The notes beneath the pieces are model-generated. The model saw only the letters and a program-made list of their open reading frames with translations, made no database searches and had not been told where the DNA came from. Below are positions 1 through 7,538 of a stretch of 36,844 bases of DNA, in pieces. The stretch is from Bacillota bacterium (GTDB taxonomy: Bacteria; Bacillota; Clostridia; Peptostreptococcales; Anaerovoracaceae). The translations under genes and the position numbers were made by a program. Location of the stretch: positions 1-36,844 of the forward strand of contig JAEZLP010000018.1 of assembly GCA_023415235.1 (NCBI GenBank). Reading direction: 5' to 3'. Numbering within the stretch: the first letter of the stretch is position 1; the number at the start of each line of letters is the position of its first letter.

Positions 1-126
1 TCTCAAAAGAAATCCTCGCAAAGCGAGGACTCATTAGTTGTGTGGAATACTATTTGAATTGAACCGCCTGGTGCCGAACGGCATGCCCGGTGGTGTGAGA
101 GGGGGAATTTATTCCCCCTACTCGAT
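1..126 (+). mobile_element. 3' end of a group II intron (domains V and VI, 3' splice site)
   Basis: Bases 63-94 fold as a domain V hairpin: a 9-bp lower helix (one T-C mismatch), a 2-nt bulge at 84-85, a 4-bp upper helix and a GAAC loop at 76-79. Bases 100-119 form a domain VI stem with A120 unpaired just after it, seven positions before the end, as expected for the branch-point adenosine. The intron should end at the AT of 125-126 and the 3' exon begin at 127. A further hairpin at 13-29 would belong to the end of domain IV. The layout matches introns common in Clostridia, in which a reverse transcriptase ORF lies just upstream. That ORF and the 5' half are outside the window, so activity cannot be judged. 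Confidence 0.8.
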
Positions 127-243
127 TGATTTCACTATTTCCACTTTTTTATTATGTTAGAAATATCGCTGAAAGCGATATTGACGGAATAACGCCACTT
201 TCTTGATATGGATAAATCTTTGTAAACTCATGGTTAAATTTAT

Positions 244-272
244 TTGATTTTTTTGGATAAGTTGTATATAAT
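244..272 (+). promoter_or_regulatory. sigma-A promoter of the DeoR-family gene
   Basis: TTGATT (244-249) and TATAAT (267-272) are separated by 17 bp, giving a leader of about 97 nt before the ATG at 376. A weaker alternative, TTGACG (181-186) with TGATAT (204-209), also has 17-bp spacing. A perfect 8-bp hairpin with a GAA loop (163-181) lies between the intron end and this promoter and is not followed by a T-run. Confidence 0.6.
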
Positions 273-375
273 ATATCGTATGAAGAAAATACGCATTTAT
301 ATTGCAGATATTGCATGCGGGGTTAAACCGTGAGGCAGCGATCATAAATCAAAAAAATAGAATAAGGAGTTGCAC

Positions 376-1134
376 ATGAGATCAAAACGAATCAGCGAGA
401 TTGAGGATTATATTTATGAGAATAAAACAGTAACACTTGACCAGCTTTGCAGAGTATTCGACGTTTCCAAGAATACGATCCGCAGAGACCTGAAGGAAAT
501 CATTGCAGAGGGCAACTTCAAAAAGATCTACGGCGGCATTACCGTTAAGGACAATAAGGATTTGCCTCCCTTCAGCGAAAGAAATATCAGCAACCTGGAG
601 GCCAAGAAGAAAATAGCCGCCAAAGCTGCCGAACTGGTGGAGGACAGCGATGTAATTTTCATCGACTCAGGAACTACCACCATACACATGATTGATTATA
701 TCAAGGATAGAAAGAATCTTACCATCATCACCAACAATCTTGAAGTCATGATCAGAGTCATCCCGTATGAGAATATCAAATTGATTTCCTTGTCGGGTGA
801 GCTTGACAGGAATACGTTATCCTTTACGGGAGATACCGCATCCGCAGTGCTGAAAAGCTACAACATTTCAAAGGCTTTCATGGCTTCTGCCGGTGTGTCC
901 GTGGACGGAGGAGTTACGAATTCCTCCACCAAGGAATACGATATTAAATCCACCGCTGTCAAACGAAGCAATCGGGTGTACCTGCTGACCAGCGCGGACA
1001 AGTTCAACGTGGTGGCCATCATGACCTATTGCACGCTGGATAAGTTGACCGGTATCATCACTGACTACGCGCCTCCCCAGGAAATCGCCGAATATATGGA
1101 GGAACACGAAATCGAGCTTCGGATTGCAAAATAA
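376..1134 (+). CDS. DeoR-family transcriptional regulator
   Basis: A 252-residue DeoR/GlpR-type repressor. The N-terminus is a winged helix-turn-helix (about residues 19-42, ending in the NTIRRDL recognition helix). The rest is the DeoR C-terminal sensor domain, with the DSGTTT motif near residues 95-100 that binds a phosphorylated sugar in this family. The ATG at 376 is chosen over a TTG at 370 because AAGGAG (364-369) abuts the TTG but sits 6 nt from the ATG. The gene faces iolD, and in Bacillus subtilis the inositol repressor IolR is a DeoR protein, so control of inositol genes is a reasonable guess. Sequence alone does not show the effector. No sugar kinase or transporter lies beside it. 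Confidence 0.88.
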   Translation: MRSKRISEIEDYIYENKTVTLDQLCRVFDVSKNTIRRDLKEIIAEGNFKKIYGGITVKDNKDLPPFSERNISNLEAKKKIAAKAAELVEDSDVIFIDSGTTTIHMIDYIKDRKNLTIITNNLEVMIRVIPYENIKLISLSGELDRNTLSFTGDTASAVLKSYNISKAFMASAGVSVDGGVTNSSTKEYDIKSTAVKRSNRVYLLTSADKFNVVAIMTYCTLDKLTGIITDYAPPQEIAEYMEEHEIELRIAK

Positions 1135-1153
1135 AACTTCGGATTGCAAAATA
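1117..1153 (+). repeat. 17-bp direct repeat over the regulator stop codon
   Basis: CTTCGGATTGCAAAATA occurs at 1117-1133 and again at 1137-1153, a 20-bp period. The first copy encodes the last residues and most of the stop codon. The second is untranslated. It looks like a recent short tandem duplication. Confidence 0.85.
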
Positions 1154-1156
1154 TAA

Positions 1157-1194
1157 CAAAGAGAGATTGAATCACAGAATTCAATCTCTCTTTG
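1157..1194. terminator. Bidirectional terminator between deoR-family gene and iolD
   Basis: A perfect 16-bp stem (1157-1172 with 1179-1194) encloses a 6-nt loop. It is followed on the plus strand by a T-rich stretch and preceded by an A-rich stretch that serves the minus strand. It lies between the two convergent genes and can end both transcripts. Confidence 0.82.
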
Positions 1195-1249
1195 TTTAAC
1201 TATTTTATTTCAATAACGGCAAGTGACAATTTAAGGAGGACAAATCCTG

Positions 1250-3178
1250 TTAATATAGCCTTGCCTTTAGTAGATTGGCTTCTTTATTTTCGAAAGCGGT
1301 TCTGACGCTTTCTTTTTCCGAGGTGCTGGCAATGCCCACATGCCACCAGGATTTATATCCTTCCGTCATGGTTTTGGGCAGAACCTTGATATCGATTAAG
1401 GTGGATTCTTTCTGCTTCAGGGAATCCTTCAAGGCCTCTCTCAGCTCATCCATGGTAGTCGCCTTATAGGTTTTCACCCCGTAGCCCTCTGCGGACTTCG
1501 CATAATCTATGGGCATTAAACTGCCGTTCAGCTTTTCCTCCTGTCCGCGATAGCGGAATTCTGTCGCCAGATTTCCGATGCCGTTTGACATTTGCAGATT
1601 GTTGATACAGCCGAAACCGCAGTTGTCAAAGAGGAGTACGTTTATTTTTTTTCCTTCCTGCAGGGAGGTGACCAGTTCGGTATGAAGCATCAGATAGCTT
1701 CCGTCTCCCGTCATGGCATATACTTCCCGATCCGGGGCCGCCAGCTTAGCGCCCAGAGCGGCTGCTATCTCGTAGCCCATACAGGAATACCCGTATTCCA
1801 TATGGTAGGAGTCGCGGGTCTGGGTCGTCCACATTCGCTGCAGATCCCCCGGCAGACTGCCGGAAGCCCCTACTACAATGGCGTCCGAGGGTATCATTTC
1901 CCTGATCGCGCAAAGAGCGGCAGTCTGGGTGATGACTCCTCCAGTCAGCTCGACAAATTCCTCGATGCTCCCCGGTTCCCTTGCGTCCACCAGCGGTTTA
2001 AAATCTTTATCATAAGCATACTTTGCAAACATCTCCATCTGCTTGTCCCAGGCCGACTTGAGCTCAGCAATTTCATTTCCCCAGCCTGACCTGTATCCCT
2101 TATCCTTCAGAGAGGCTGTCAATGCACTCAGACTCGCCTTGGCATCGCCTACTGCCATTATGCTGTCAGCCTTGTATGCATGGAACCGGGAGATATTAAT
2201 GGAAACGAATTTTACATCGGGATTCTGAAACAACGATTTGGAACCTGTGGTAAAATCGGATAGGCGGGTTCCGACAGCCAGGACAAGGTCCGCTTTCTCC
2301 GCCGCGGAATTTGCCGCCAGGTTTCCCGTTACCCCCATGCCGCCGAGACAGTATGAAAAGTCAGAACGGCAGGCGCTCTTCCCCGCCTGGGTTTCCCCGA
2401 AGGGGATGTGGAAGGCTTCACAGAATTCCTCCAGCACCTGGCCTGCTTCGGAGTAACGGACTCCGCCTCCGCAGATCACCATGGGGTTCTTGCTTTTCAG
2501 GATTGCGGAAACCACATCCTCAAGCTCCTCGGAGACGGGTACGGGTCTGGTTATTTTATGAACTCTTTTTTCAAAGAAATAATCCGGATAATCAAAGCTC
2601 TCTCCCTGTACATCCTGGGGAAGAGCGATGCAGACTGCACCGCTCTCCGCCGGGTCGGTGAGCACTCTCATCGCATTGATCATCGCAGTCATCAACTGTT
2701 CCGCCCTCGTCACCCTGTCCCAGTATTTGCAGACCGCTTTGAATGCGTCGTTTGTTGTGATGGAAAGGCTGAAGGGCTGTTCAATCTGCTGCAGCACCGG
2801 GTCCGGCTGCCTTGTTGCAAAGACATCTCCGGGGAGCAGCAGCAGCGGGATATTGTTTACCGTGGCAGTTGCTGCCGCGGTTACCATATTCGCCGCGCCG
2901 GGTCCGATAGAGGATGCGCAGGCGATAATCTTTCGTCTGTTATTTTGTTTTGCAAAGCCGGTGGCTACATGGGCCATACCCTGTTCGTTGCGGCCCTGAT
3001 GCACCTTGAGGCCGCCTGGATTTTCATCCAGCGCTTGACCCAAGCCCAGCACGATGCCGTGTCCGAAAATGGTAAAAACTCCCTCCACAAACTTGGTTTC
3101 GACACCATCCATGCTGACATACTGATTGTCCAGAAATTTCACCAAGGCTTGCGCCATGGTCATTCTTTGTCTTTTCAT
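1250..3178 (-). CDS. iolD: 3D-(3,5/4)-trihydroxycyclohexane-1,2-dione hydrolase (IolD)
   Basis: A 642-residue thiamine-diphosphate enzyme, the normal length for IolD. The family opens the cyclohexanedione ring during myo-inositol breakdown to give 5-deoxy-glucuronate. Visible features are the cofactor-activating glutamate E65 in GRNEQGMA, the N-terminal pyrimidine-binding domain, a central domain, and the GDG...N cofactor motif from G491 to N519. The start is supported by GAGAGGT upstream of the ATG at 3178. No other iol gene (iolB, C, E, G, J) is present in the window, so the step would depend on genes elsewhere. Other ThDP decarboxylases such as acetolactate synthase are less likely, because the length and the N-terminal sequence fit IolD. 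Confidence 0.9.
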   Translation of the reverse strand: MKRQRMTMAQALVKFLDNQYVSMDGVETKFVEGVFTIFGHGIVLGLGQALDENPGGLKVHQGRNEQGMAHVATGFAKQNNRRKIIACASSIGPGAANMVTAAATATVNNIPLLLLPGDVFATRQPDPVLQQIEQPFSLSITTNDAFKAVCKYWDRVTRAEQLMTAMINAMRVLTDPAESGAVCIALPQDVQGESFDYPDYFFEKRVHKITRPVPVSEELEDVVSAILKSKNPMVICGGGVRYSEAGQVLEEFCEAFHIPFGETQAGKSACRSDFSYCLGGMGVTGNLAANSAAEKADLVLAVGTRLSDFTTGSKSLFQNPDVKFVSINISRFHAYKADSIMAVGDAKASLSALTASLKDKGYRSGWGNEIAELKSAWDKQMEMFAKYAYDKDFKPLVDAREPGSIEEFVELTGGVITQTAALCAIREMIPSDAIVVGASGSLPGDLQRMWTTQTRDSYHMEYGYSCMGYEIAAALGAKLAAPDREVYAMTGDGSYLMLHTELVTSLQEGKKINVLLFDNCGFGCINNLQMSNGIGNLATEFRYRGQEEKLNGSLMPIDYAKSAEGYGVKTYKATTMDELREALKDSLKQKESTLIDIKVLPKTMTEGYKSWWHVGIASTSEKESVRTAFENKEANLLKARLY

Positions 3179-3577
3179 AGAATTTACCTCTCAAATCGTT
3201 ATCCGTTTACCGAAATCCAACTCATTCTTTTTCAGTATATTCTACCCTTGTCTCCGAAATTATATCAGCTGCCGGCCGGACAAATTCGAAAATCCCCCAT
3301 ATTTACCGGCAAACTTATACATTAATAGCACGAAACCTTCCTTCGCAGATACTTAATATCTGGAATAAAGTTACCAAATACATTCAAAAAACTGTCAAAT
3401 TATGGTTATGTATGATTATATTTTGGTTACATTTTAGCACATCTTGTCATTTAAAACAATAGTAATTTTCCCCGGGCATACAATGGATCCGAAAATATTC
3501 ATAAAAATCCGTCGAACTCGACGGGGTTTTATGTTATACTATAACGTAATACTTTGCTTACCGGGGAGGATGCAGAC
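3179..3577. other. Intergenic region between divergent iolD and the tmk operon
   Basis: About 400 bp without a gene. The left part is AT-rich and would hold the iolD promoter. A TTGACA is present on the minus strand at 3393-3398 but has no good -10 partner at 17 bp, so no iolD promoter is called. The right end holds the tmk-operon promoter, listed separately. No tRNA, riboswitch or conserved ORF was recognised. Confidence 0.6.
3509..3545 (+). promoter_or_regulatory. Promoter and dyads upstream of the tmk operon
   Basis: TATACT (3535-3540) preceded by TG forms an extended -10 box inside a perfect 13-bp palindrome (3533-3545). Just upstream is a 6-bp GC-rich hairpin (3509-3524) with an AACT loop, placed where the -35 and spacer would be. 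The -35 itself is poor. The two dyads could be operator sites; that part is inference. Confidence 0.45.
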
Positions 3578-3697
3578 ATGACTGTTTTAAAGATTATCTT
3601 TGTTGTTATGCTGTGCTTGCCTTTACTGTATATTTCGTGTGTTTTGATTGGAAAACTATTGGATGAATATCTGAAGACGATGAAGAAAAAGAAGTAG
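3578..3697 (+). CDS. Small single-span membrane peptide, 39 residues
   Basis: A short ORF with a strong ribosome binding site (GGGGAGGA, 3563-3570) and ATG at 3578. The product starts with a short polar stretch, has one hydrophobic segment (about residues 4-26), and ends with a basic tail of four lysines, so the C-terminus should be cytoplasmic. It follows the promoter directly. Its stop codon lies within the ribosome binding site of tmk, so the two genes are probably translationally coupled. No family is recognised. A leader peptide for tmk or a small inner-membrane protein are both possible. Confidence 0.6.
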   Translation: MTVLKIIFVVMLCLPLLYISCVLIGKLLDEYLKTMKKKK

Positions 3698-3708
3698 GAG
3701 ACTTGGCA

Positions 3709-4326
3709 ATGGACAGAGGCCTGTTTATCACCTTCGAAGGACCGGACGGATCCGGCAAAACCACTCAGATCGAACGCCTTAAAACATTTATTCAGGGCAA
3801 GGGATATGACGCCATTCTTACAAGAGAACCTGGCGGCACTCCAATCAGCGAAAAGATCAGGGAACTCGTTTTGGACAAAAACCACATGGAAATGGATTAT
3901 ATGACGGAAGCCCTGCTCTATGCCGCAGCGAGAGCGCAGCATGTGGCACAGGTAATCAAACCGGCGCTGGAAGCCGGCAGGACGGTAATATGCGACAGAT
4001 TTATGGATTCCAGCATCGTTTACCAGGGCTACGGAAGAGGGCTGGGCGATTGTGTCAGGATCATCAATGAATTCGCCGTAAGGGGATGCCTGCCTGACAT
4101 TACCTTTCTCTTAAAGGTGGATCCGGCCATCGGAAAACGCAGGATAAAGCCAAATGAACAGGACCGACTGGAGCTGGAAAAAATTGAGTATCACAGGGCG
4201 GTTTTTCAAGCCTATGAAGAATTGGAAAAGCTGTATCCGAAGCGAATCATCGGGATTGATGCCGGAAGGAGCATTGATGAGATCAGCTGGGAGATACGGG
4301 AGCATATAAGCAGACTGTTAGGATAA
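3709..4326 (+). CDS. tmk: Thymidylate kinase
   Basis: A 205-residue dTMP kinase that makes dTDP for DNA synthesis. The P-loop lies in FEGPDGSGKTT (residues 9-19), the DR motif in ICDRFMDSSIVYQGYGRG, and the lid region in KRRIKPNEQDRLE. The lid carries the basic residues and the P-loop lacks an arginine, which fits the Gram-negative/E. coli-like lid arrangement only in part, so the subtype is left open. The ATG at 3709 is preferred to a TTG at 3703 because GGAG (3697-3700) is 8 nt from the ATG and only 2 nt from the TTG. It is the first enzyme gene of the tmk-holB-ricT-trmN6 cluster that is widely conserved in Firmicutes. Confidence 0.95.
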   Translation: MDRGLFITFEGPDGSGKTTQIERLKTFIQGKGYDAILTREPGGTPISEKIRELVLDKNHMEMDYMTEALLYAAARAQHVAQVIKPALEAGRTVICDRFMDSSIVYQGYGRGLGDCVRIINEFAVRGCLPDITFLLKVDPAIGKRRIKPNEQDRLELEKIEYHRAVFQAYEELEKLYPKRIIGIDAGRSIDEISWEIREHISRLLG

Positions 4327-4332
4327 AAAATT

Positions 4333-5199
4333 ATGTCTTTGAAGGATGTAAAGGGAAATCGAAAAGTGGTGGAACGAATGTCACGGGCCATACGGAACCG
4401 GAGTATTTCCCATGCCTATCTTCTGGAAGGGGATCGATCCATCGACAAGCTGGGTTTGGCGGAGCGATTCATAAAGGCGATTCTCTGCAAAGAAGGAGAG
4501 GGGGACAGCTGTGACTGCTGCACTACCTGCATGAAAATCGACCATGGAAACCATGAGGATGTCATTTATTTGGCAGCAGAGGGAAACAGCATCAAAGATG
4601 AGGCGGTGGAGGAACTGCAGAACAGGCTCAAGAAGAAGCCCTTCGGCGGAGACCGGAATATCGCCATTCTTCGGGACGCAGACACCATGACGCTCAGAGC
4701 TCAGAACCGACTGTTGAAAACCCTCGAGGAGCCTGCGCCCGGAACGGTTTTAATCCTTCTCTCCGAGAATATGGAAAACCTGGCCAAAACCATACTGTCC
4801 CGCTGTGTTATCTATAAATTGAATCCTTACGAAACGCTGGAATATAATAATATGCTGGATGGGGCCATACTAATAGCGGACATGCTTTTAGACGGAAAGC
4901 CCTTTTATGAGATATCCCCGCGGCTGCAGGAACATGCGGTCGGAAAGGAAGCGGCGTTGGAATTTCTTGACGCCATGGAAAGCTGGTACCGGGATCTGGC
5001 GGTCAGCGAATATGATTCCGGAAACTGCCTGGTCTTCCATGAAGATCGAATTGCGGATCTTCGCAAACGCAGCAGGCTCTACCCGAGAAGTGCGATTGAC
5101 CGGTCTGTTGCGGCAATTGAAGAAGCGAGAAACGACCTGAACAGAAATTTAAATATCAGTTACACGTTGAAGAATATGATCTTAAAGATAATTGCGTAG
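4333..5199 (+). CDS. holB: DNA polymerase III delta' subunit
   Basis: A 288-residue clamp-loader subunit of the AAA+ type. A zinc-binding cysteine group (CDCCTTC and a preceding Cys) lies near residues 59-66. The delta' region follows with LLKTLEEPAPGTVLIL and the SRC motif near residue 156. The Walker A motif is degenerate, as usual for delta', which does not hydrolyse ATP. The gene follows tmk after 6 bp with only a weak ribosome binding site, consistent with coupling. It acts at the replication fork with the tau and delta subunits to load the sliding clamp. Confidence 0.92.
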   Translation: MSLKDVKGNRKVVERMSRAIRNRSISHAYLLEGDRSIDKLGLAERFIKAILCKEGEGDSCDCCTTCMKIDHGNHEDVIYLAAEGNSIKDEAVEELQNRLKKKPFGGDRNIAILRDADTMTLRAQNRLLKTLEEPAPGTVLILLSENMENLAKTILSRCVIYKLNPYETLEYNNMLDGAILIADMLLDGKPFYEISPRLQEHAVGKEAALEFLDAMESWYRDLAVSEYDSGNCLVFHEDRIADLRKRSRLYPRSAIDRSVAAIEEARNDLNRNLNISYTLKNMILKIIA

Positions 5200-5223
5200 C
5201 ATTGCGCAAAAGGAGGATAATAG

Positions 5224-6138
5224 ATGGTTAAAGTAGCCGGTGTCCGGTTTAAAAAAGCCGGAAAGATCTATTACTTTGATCCCGATGAACTGCAGGTGGA
5301 GAAGGGATCCAATGTAATTGTTGAAACCGCAAGAGGGATGGAATTCGGTACGGTGACAACCGGGATCAAGGAGGTTTCGGAGAACGAAATCGTGCCTCCT
5401 TTGAAAAAAATAGTCAGAATCGCAGATGAAAACGATGTTGCTCAGCATCGGGAGAATGTCAGGAAAAAACAGCGCGCAATGGAGCTTTGCCAAGAAAAGG
5501 TGAACAAGCACAACCTGCAGATGAAGCTGATTGACGTGGAGTACACCTTTGACAACAGTAAAATTATCTTTTACTTTACAGCTGACGGCAGAGTTGATTT
5601 CAGGGAACTGGTCAAGGATCTGGCTGGCGTATTTAAGATGAGGATCGAACTCCGTCAGATCGGAGTAAGAGACGAGGCCAAAATGGTCGGAGGCATTGGA
5701 ACCTGCGGCAAGGGCTTGTGCTGCCACACTTGGCTCCCGGAATTCGAACCAGTATCCATCAAGATGGCCAAGGTGCAGAATCTCTCCCTCAATCCCACCA
5801 AGATATCCGGTATTTGCGGCAGGCTGATGTGTTGCCTGAAATATGAGAACGATATCTACTATGAATTGAGAAAAGGCATGCCCGAGGTTGGGGAACGCAT
5901 TAAGACCGAAGACGGTATCGGTATCGTTCAAGAGTCCAATATTCTGGAGAACAAAATCAAGGTACGCCTCATCCTGGAAGAAAAGACCCAGGACAAGCCG
6001 GAAAAACTCAGTACTGATTTTTATACCTATAAAAAACAGCAGATTACCAGGATTGACGCCAAGACGGAGACGAAGGACATTCTGGATGACATCGACGAGG
6101 CGCTGCTGGATGAGATTAAGGATCTGCTCAAGGAGTAG
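5224..6138 (+). CDS. ricT: PSP1-domain protein RicT (YaaT)
   Basis: A 304-residue PSP1/RicT family protein. In B. subtilis, RicT works with RicA and RicF in a complex that carries [4Fe-4S] clusters and affects RNase Y-dependent mRNA processing, sporulation and competence. The conserved cysteines are visible as TCGKGLCC (C161, C166, C167) and GICGRLMCC (C198, C203, C204). A strong AAAGGAGG sits 6 nt before the ATG. It follows holB, as in other Firmicutes. ricA and ricF are not in this window. Confidence 0.92.
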   Translation: MVKVAGVRFKKAGKIYYFDPDELQVEKGSNVIVETARGMEFGTVTTGIKEVSENEIVPPLKKIVRIADENDVAQHRENVRKKQRAMELCQEKVNKHNLQMKLIDVEYTFDNSKIIFYFTADGRVDFRELVKDLAGVFKMRIELRQIGVRDEAKMVGGIGTCGKGLCCHTWLPEFEPVSIKMAKVQNLSLNPTKISGICGRLMCCLKYENDIYYELRKGMPEVGERIKTEDGIGIVQESNILENKIKVRLILEEKTQDKPEKLSTDFYTYKKQQITRIDAKTETKDILDDIDEALLDEIKDLLKE

Positions 6139-6169
6139 ATTGTAAGGACAATATATCGAAAATACTCGC

Positions 6170-6315
6170 GGATTCTGTATTATCACGATTCGGCTCATCA
6201 TTTTTGACCCCAAAAACAAACGCTATCCTTGAAACGGTGTTTTTGGGCAACGTTTCCCATCAAACTACCGTTGTCAAAAATGCGATTCGCCTGCATCGGA
6301 TAATAGCGAGAATCC
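6170..6315. repeat. Cloverleaf inverted-repeat element between ricT and trmN6
   Basis: An imperfect inverted repeat of about 40 bp forms the outer arms (6170-6208 and 6273-6315). The arms match in three blocks: GGATTCT at the tip, TATTATC, and ATTTTTGAC at the base. Between them are two smaller hairpins: CCCAAAAACA (6209-6218) with TGTTTTTGGG (6238-6247), and CAACG (6248-6252) with CGTTG (6269-6273). The whole would fold as a three-way junction. It has no coding potential of note and no T-run. A MITE-like mobile element or a structured RNA in the operon mRNA are the likely explanations. Confidence 0.7.
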
Positions 6316-6348
6316 CCAAGGAAAAACCTGTTTGGAGATTGCTCCCTT

Positions 6349-7113
6349 ATGGACAAACTGGAGAAAAGCGAACTGATCAAAGACGGAGAGAGAATAGACG
6401 ACATCGGATTCGGAAACCTCAGGCTGATACAGAAGCCTGAGGATTTTTGCTATGGAATCGATGCGGTTCTGCTGGCAACATTTGCAGAGATCAGGAAAAA
6501 CTCCAGAGTCATCGACCTGGGAACCGGAACAGGAGTGATCCCTTTAATCCTGAGCCATAGAACAGAAGCGGCGGAAATCGTTGGCGTTGAGCTCCAGAGG
6601 GATTCCTACGAACGCGGACTCCGGAATCTTGCTCTAAATGGGCTGGAGGACCGGGTCAAGCTGATCCACGGCGACGTTAAGCATTTGGTCGGGGATAAGC
6701 AGGCAGCCAGACATAGTTTTGACGCGGTTCTGACCAATCCACCGTATGTAAAGGGCAATGGCGGACTGAAAAACAGGCATGCCTCACGGATGATCGCAAG
6801 GCATGAAACCACGGCTGACCTTTCCGATTTCATCAAGGAAGCGAGCCTGCTTCTGAAGGACAGAGGGGACTTTTATATGGTACATCGACCGAACCGTTTG
6901 GTGGATATCTGCGTTATGTGCCGGGAATACAAGCTGGAACCCAAGGAAATCCGTTTCGTTTGCCCCAACCGGGATACCGCACCCAATATTTTACTGATCC
7001 ACTGTGTGAAGCACGGCCGGCCGGAGCTGAAATTTCTGAATCCTCTCATGGTATATAGAGAGGATGGAAGTTATACCGACGAGATCGTAAAGCTATACGA
7101 ACGTAGCCGTTAG
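6349..7113 (+). CDS. trmN6: tRNA1(Val) adenine(37)-N6-methyltransferase family protein
   Basis: A 254-residue class I SAM-dependent methyltransferase of the TrmN6/YabB family. The SAM-binding motif I, VIDLGTGTGVIP, is near residue 53. The NPPY motif of amino-methyltransferases is at N130-Y133. An RBS (GGAG, 6334-6337) lies 11 nt before the ATG. It is the usual fourth gene after ricT. In many Firmicutes a YazA-type nuclease gene and rsmI follow; here they are absent and abrB follows on the other strand. The exact methylated base is assigned by family, not by the sequence itself. Confidence 0.88.
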   Translation: MDKLEKSELIKDGERIDDIGFGNLRLIQKPEDFCYGIDAVLLATFAEIRKNSRVIDLGTGTGVIPLILSHRTEAAEIVGVELQRDSYERGLRNLALNGLEDRVKLIHGDVKHLVGDKQAARHSFDAVLTNPPYVKGNGGLKNRHASRMIARHETTADLSDFIKEASLLLKDRGDFYMVHRPNRLVDICVMCREYKLEPKEIRFVCPNRDTAPNILLIHCVKHGRPELKFLNPLMVYREDGSYTDEIVKLYERSR

Positions 7114-7153
7114 GAAAAGCGCCCGGACAACTTCACTTTCGCTGCAATAAAAA

Positions 7154-7175
7154 AACCTGCTGATGTCAGCAGGTT
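7154..7175 (-). terminator. Terminator of abrB
   Basis: A perfect 10-bp stem with a 2-nt centre (22-bp palindrome). On the minus strand it is followed by seven T residues, just beyond the abrB stop. It may also stop plus-strand transcripts from trmN6, but the T-run is on the abrB side. Confidence 0.85.
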
Positions 7176-7201
7176 AATCTCTGAAAAATGATGCTTAGTG
7201 C

Positions 7202-7444
7202 TTATAGCTTCTGCAATTCATCAATGCAGTCGGCACACACATTTTTATCATGAATTCTCTTCACGTTTTTGGCGTTACCGCAGAAAATGCATGCGGGCTC
7301 ATACTTCTTTAAAAGAATATAGTCTCCGTCAACATATATTTCGATGGGATCCTTGATCTCAATGTCCAAAGTCCTTCTCAGCTCGATTGGTAGCACGATT
7401 CTGCCCAATTCATCAACTTTTCTTACGATACCTGTAGCTTTCAT
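7202..7444 (-). CDS. abrB: AbrB-family transition-state regulator
   Basis: An 80-residue regulator. The SpoVT/AbrB swapped-hairpin DNA-binding domain fills residues 1-50 (starting MKATGIVRKVDELGRIVLP). A C-terminal zinc-ribbon-like group follows (C52, C55, C70, C73), as in clostridial AbrB proteins and unlike the B. subtilis protein. AAAGGAG lies 7 nt before the ATG. AbrB represses post-exponential genes during growth and is normally lowered by Spo0A. The gene is monocistronic, with its own promoter and terminator. Confidence 0.92.
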   Translation of the reverse strand: MKATGIVRKVDELGRIVLPIELRRTLDIEIKDPIEIYVDGDYILLKKYEPACIFCGNAKNVKRIHDKNVCADCIDELQKL

Positions 7445-7507
7445 TGCACACTCTCCTTTCTGTAAAAAAATTACTTCTTTTACGAATAATCCAATCTTCG
7501 TTACCTA

Positions 7508-7536
7508 ATATTAACATTTTGCACAATATTAGTCAA
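7508..7536 (-). promoter_or_regulatory. sigma-A promoter of abrB
   Basis: On the minus strand TTGACT (7531-7536) and TAATAT (7508-7513) are spaced by 17 bp. The region is AT-rich, as expected for an AbrB-autoregulated promoter. Confidence 0.7.
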
Positions 7537-7538
7537 CG

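Noticed and set aside
2408..3325. Long open frame on the plus strand opposite iolD (305 codons)
   Set aside because: It mirrors a clear IolD reading frame, has no recognisable domain and no ribosome binding site; the codon pattern belongs to the minus-strand gene.
5182..6219. Open frame on the minus strand opposite ricT (345 codons)
   Set aside because: Shadow of the conserved ricT gene; no motif or start signal.
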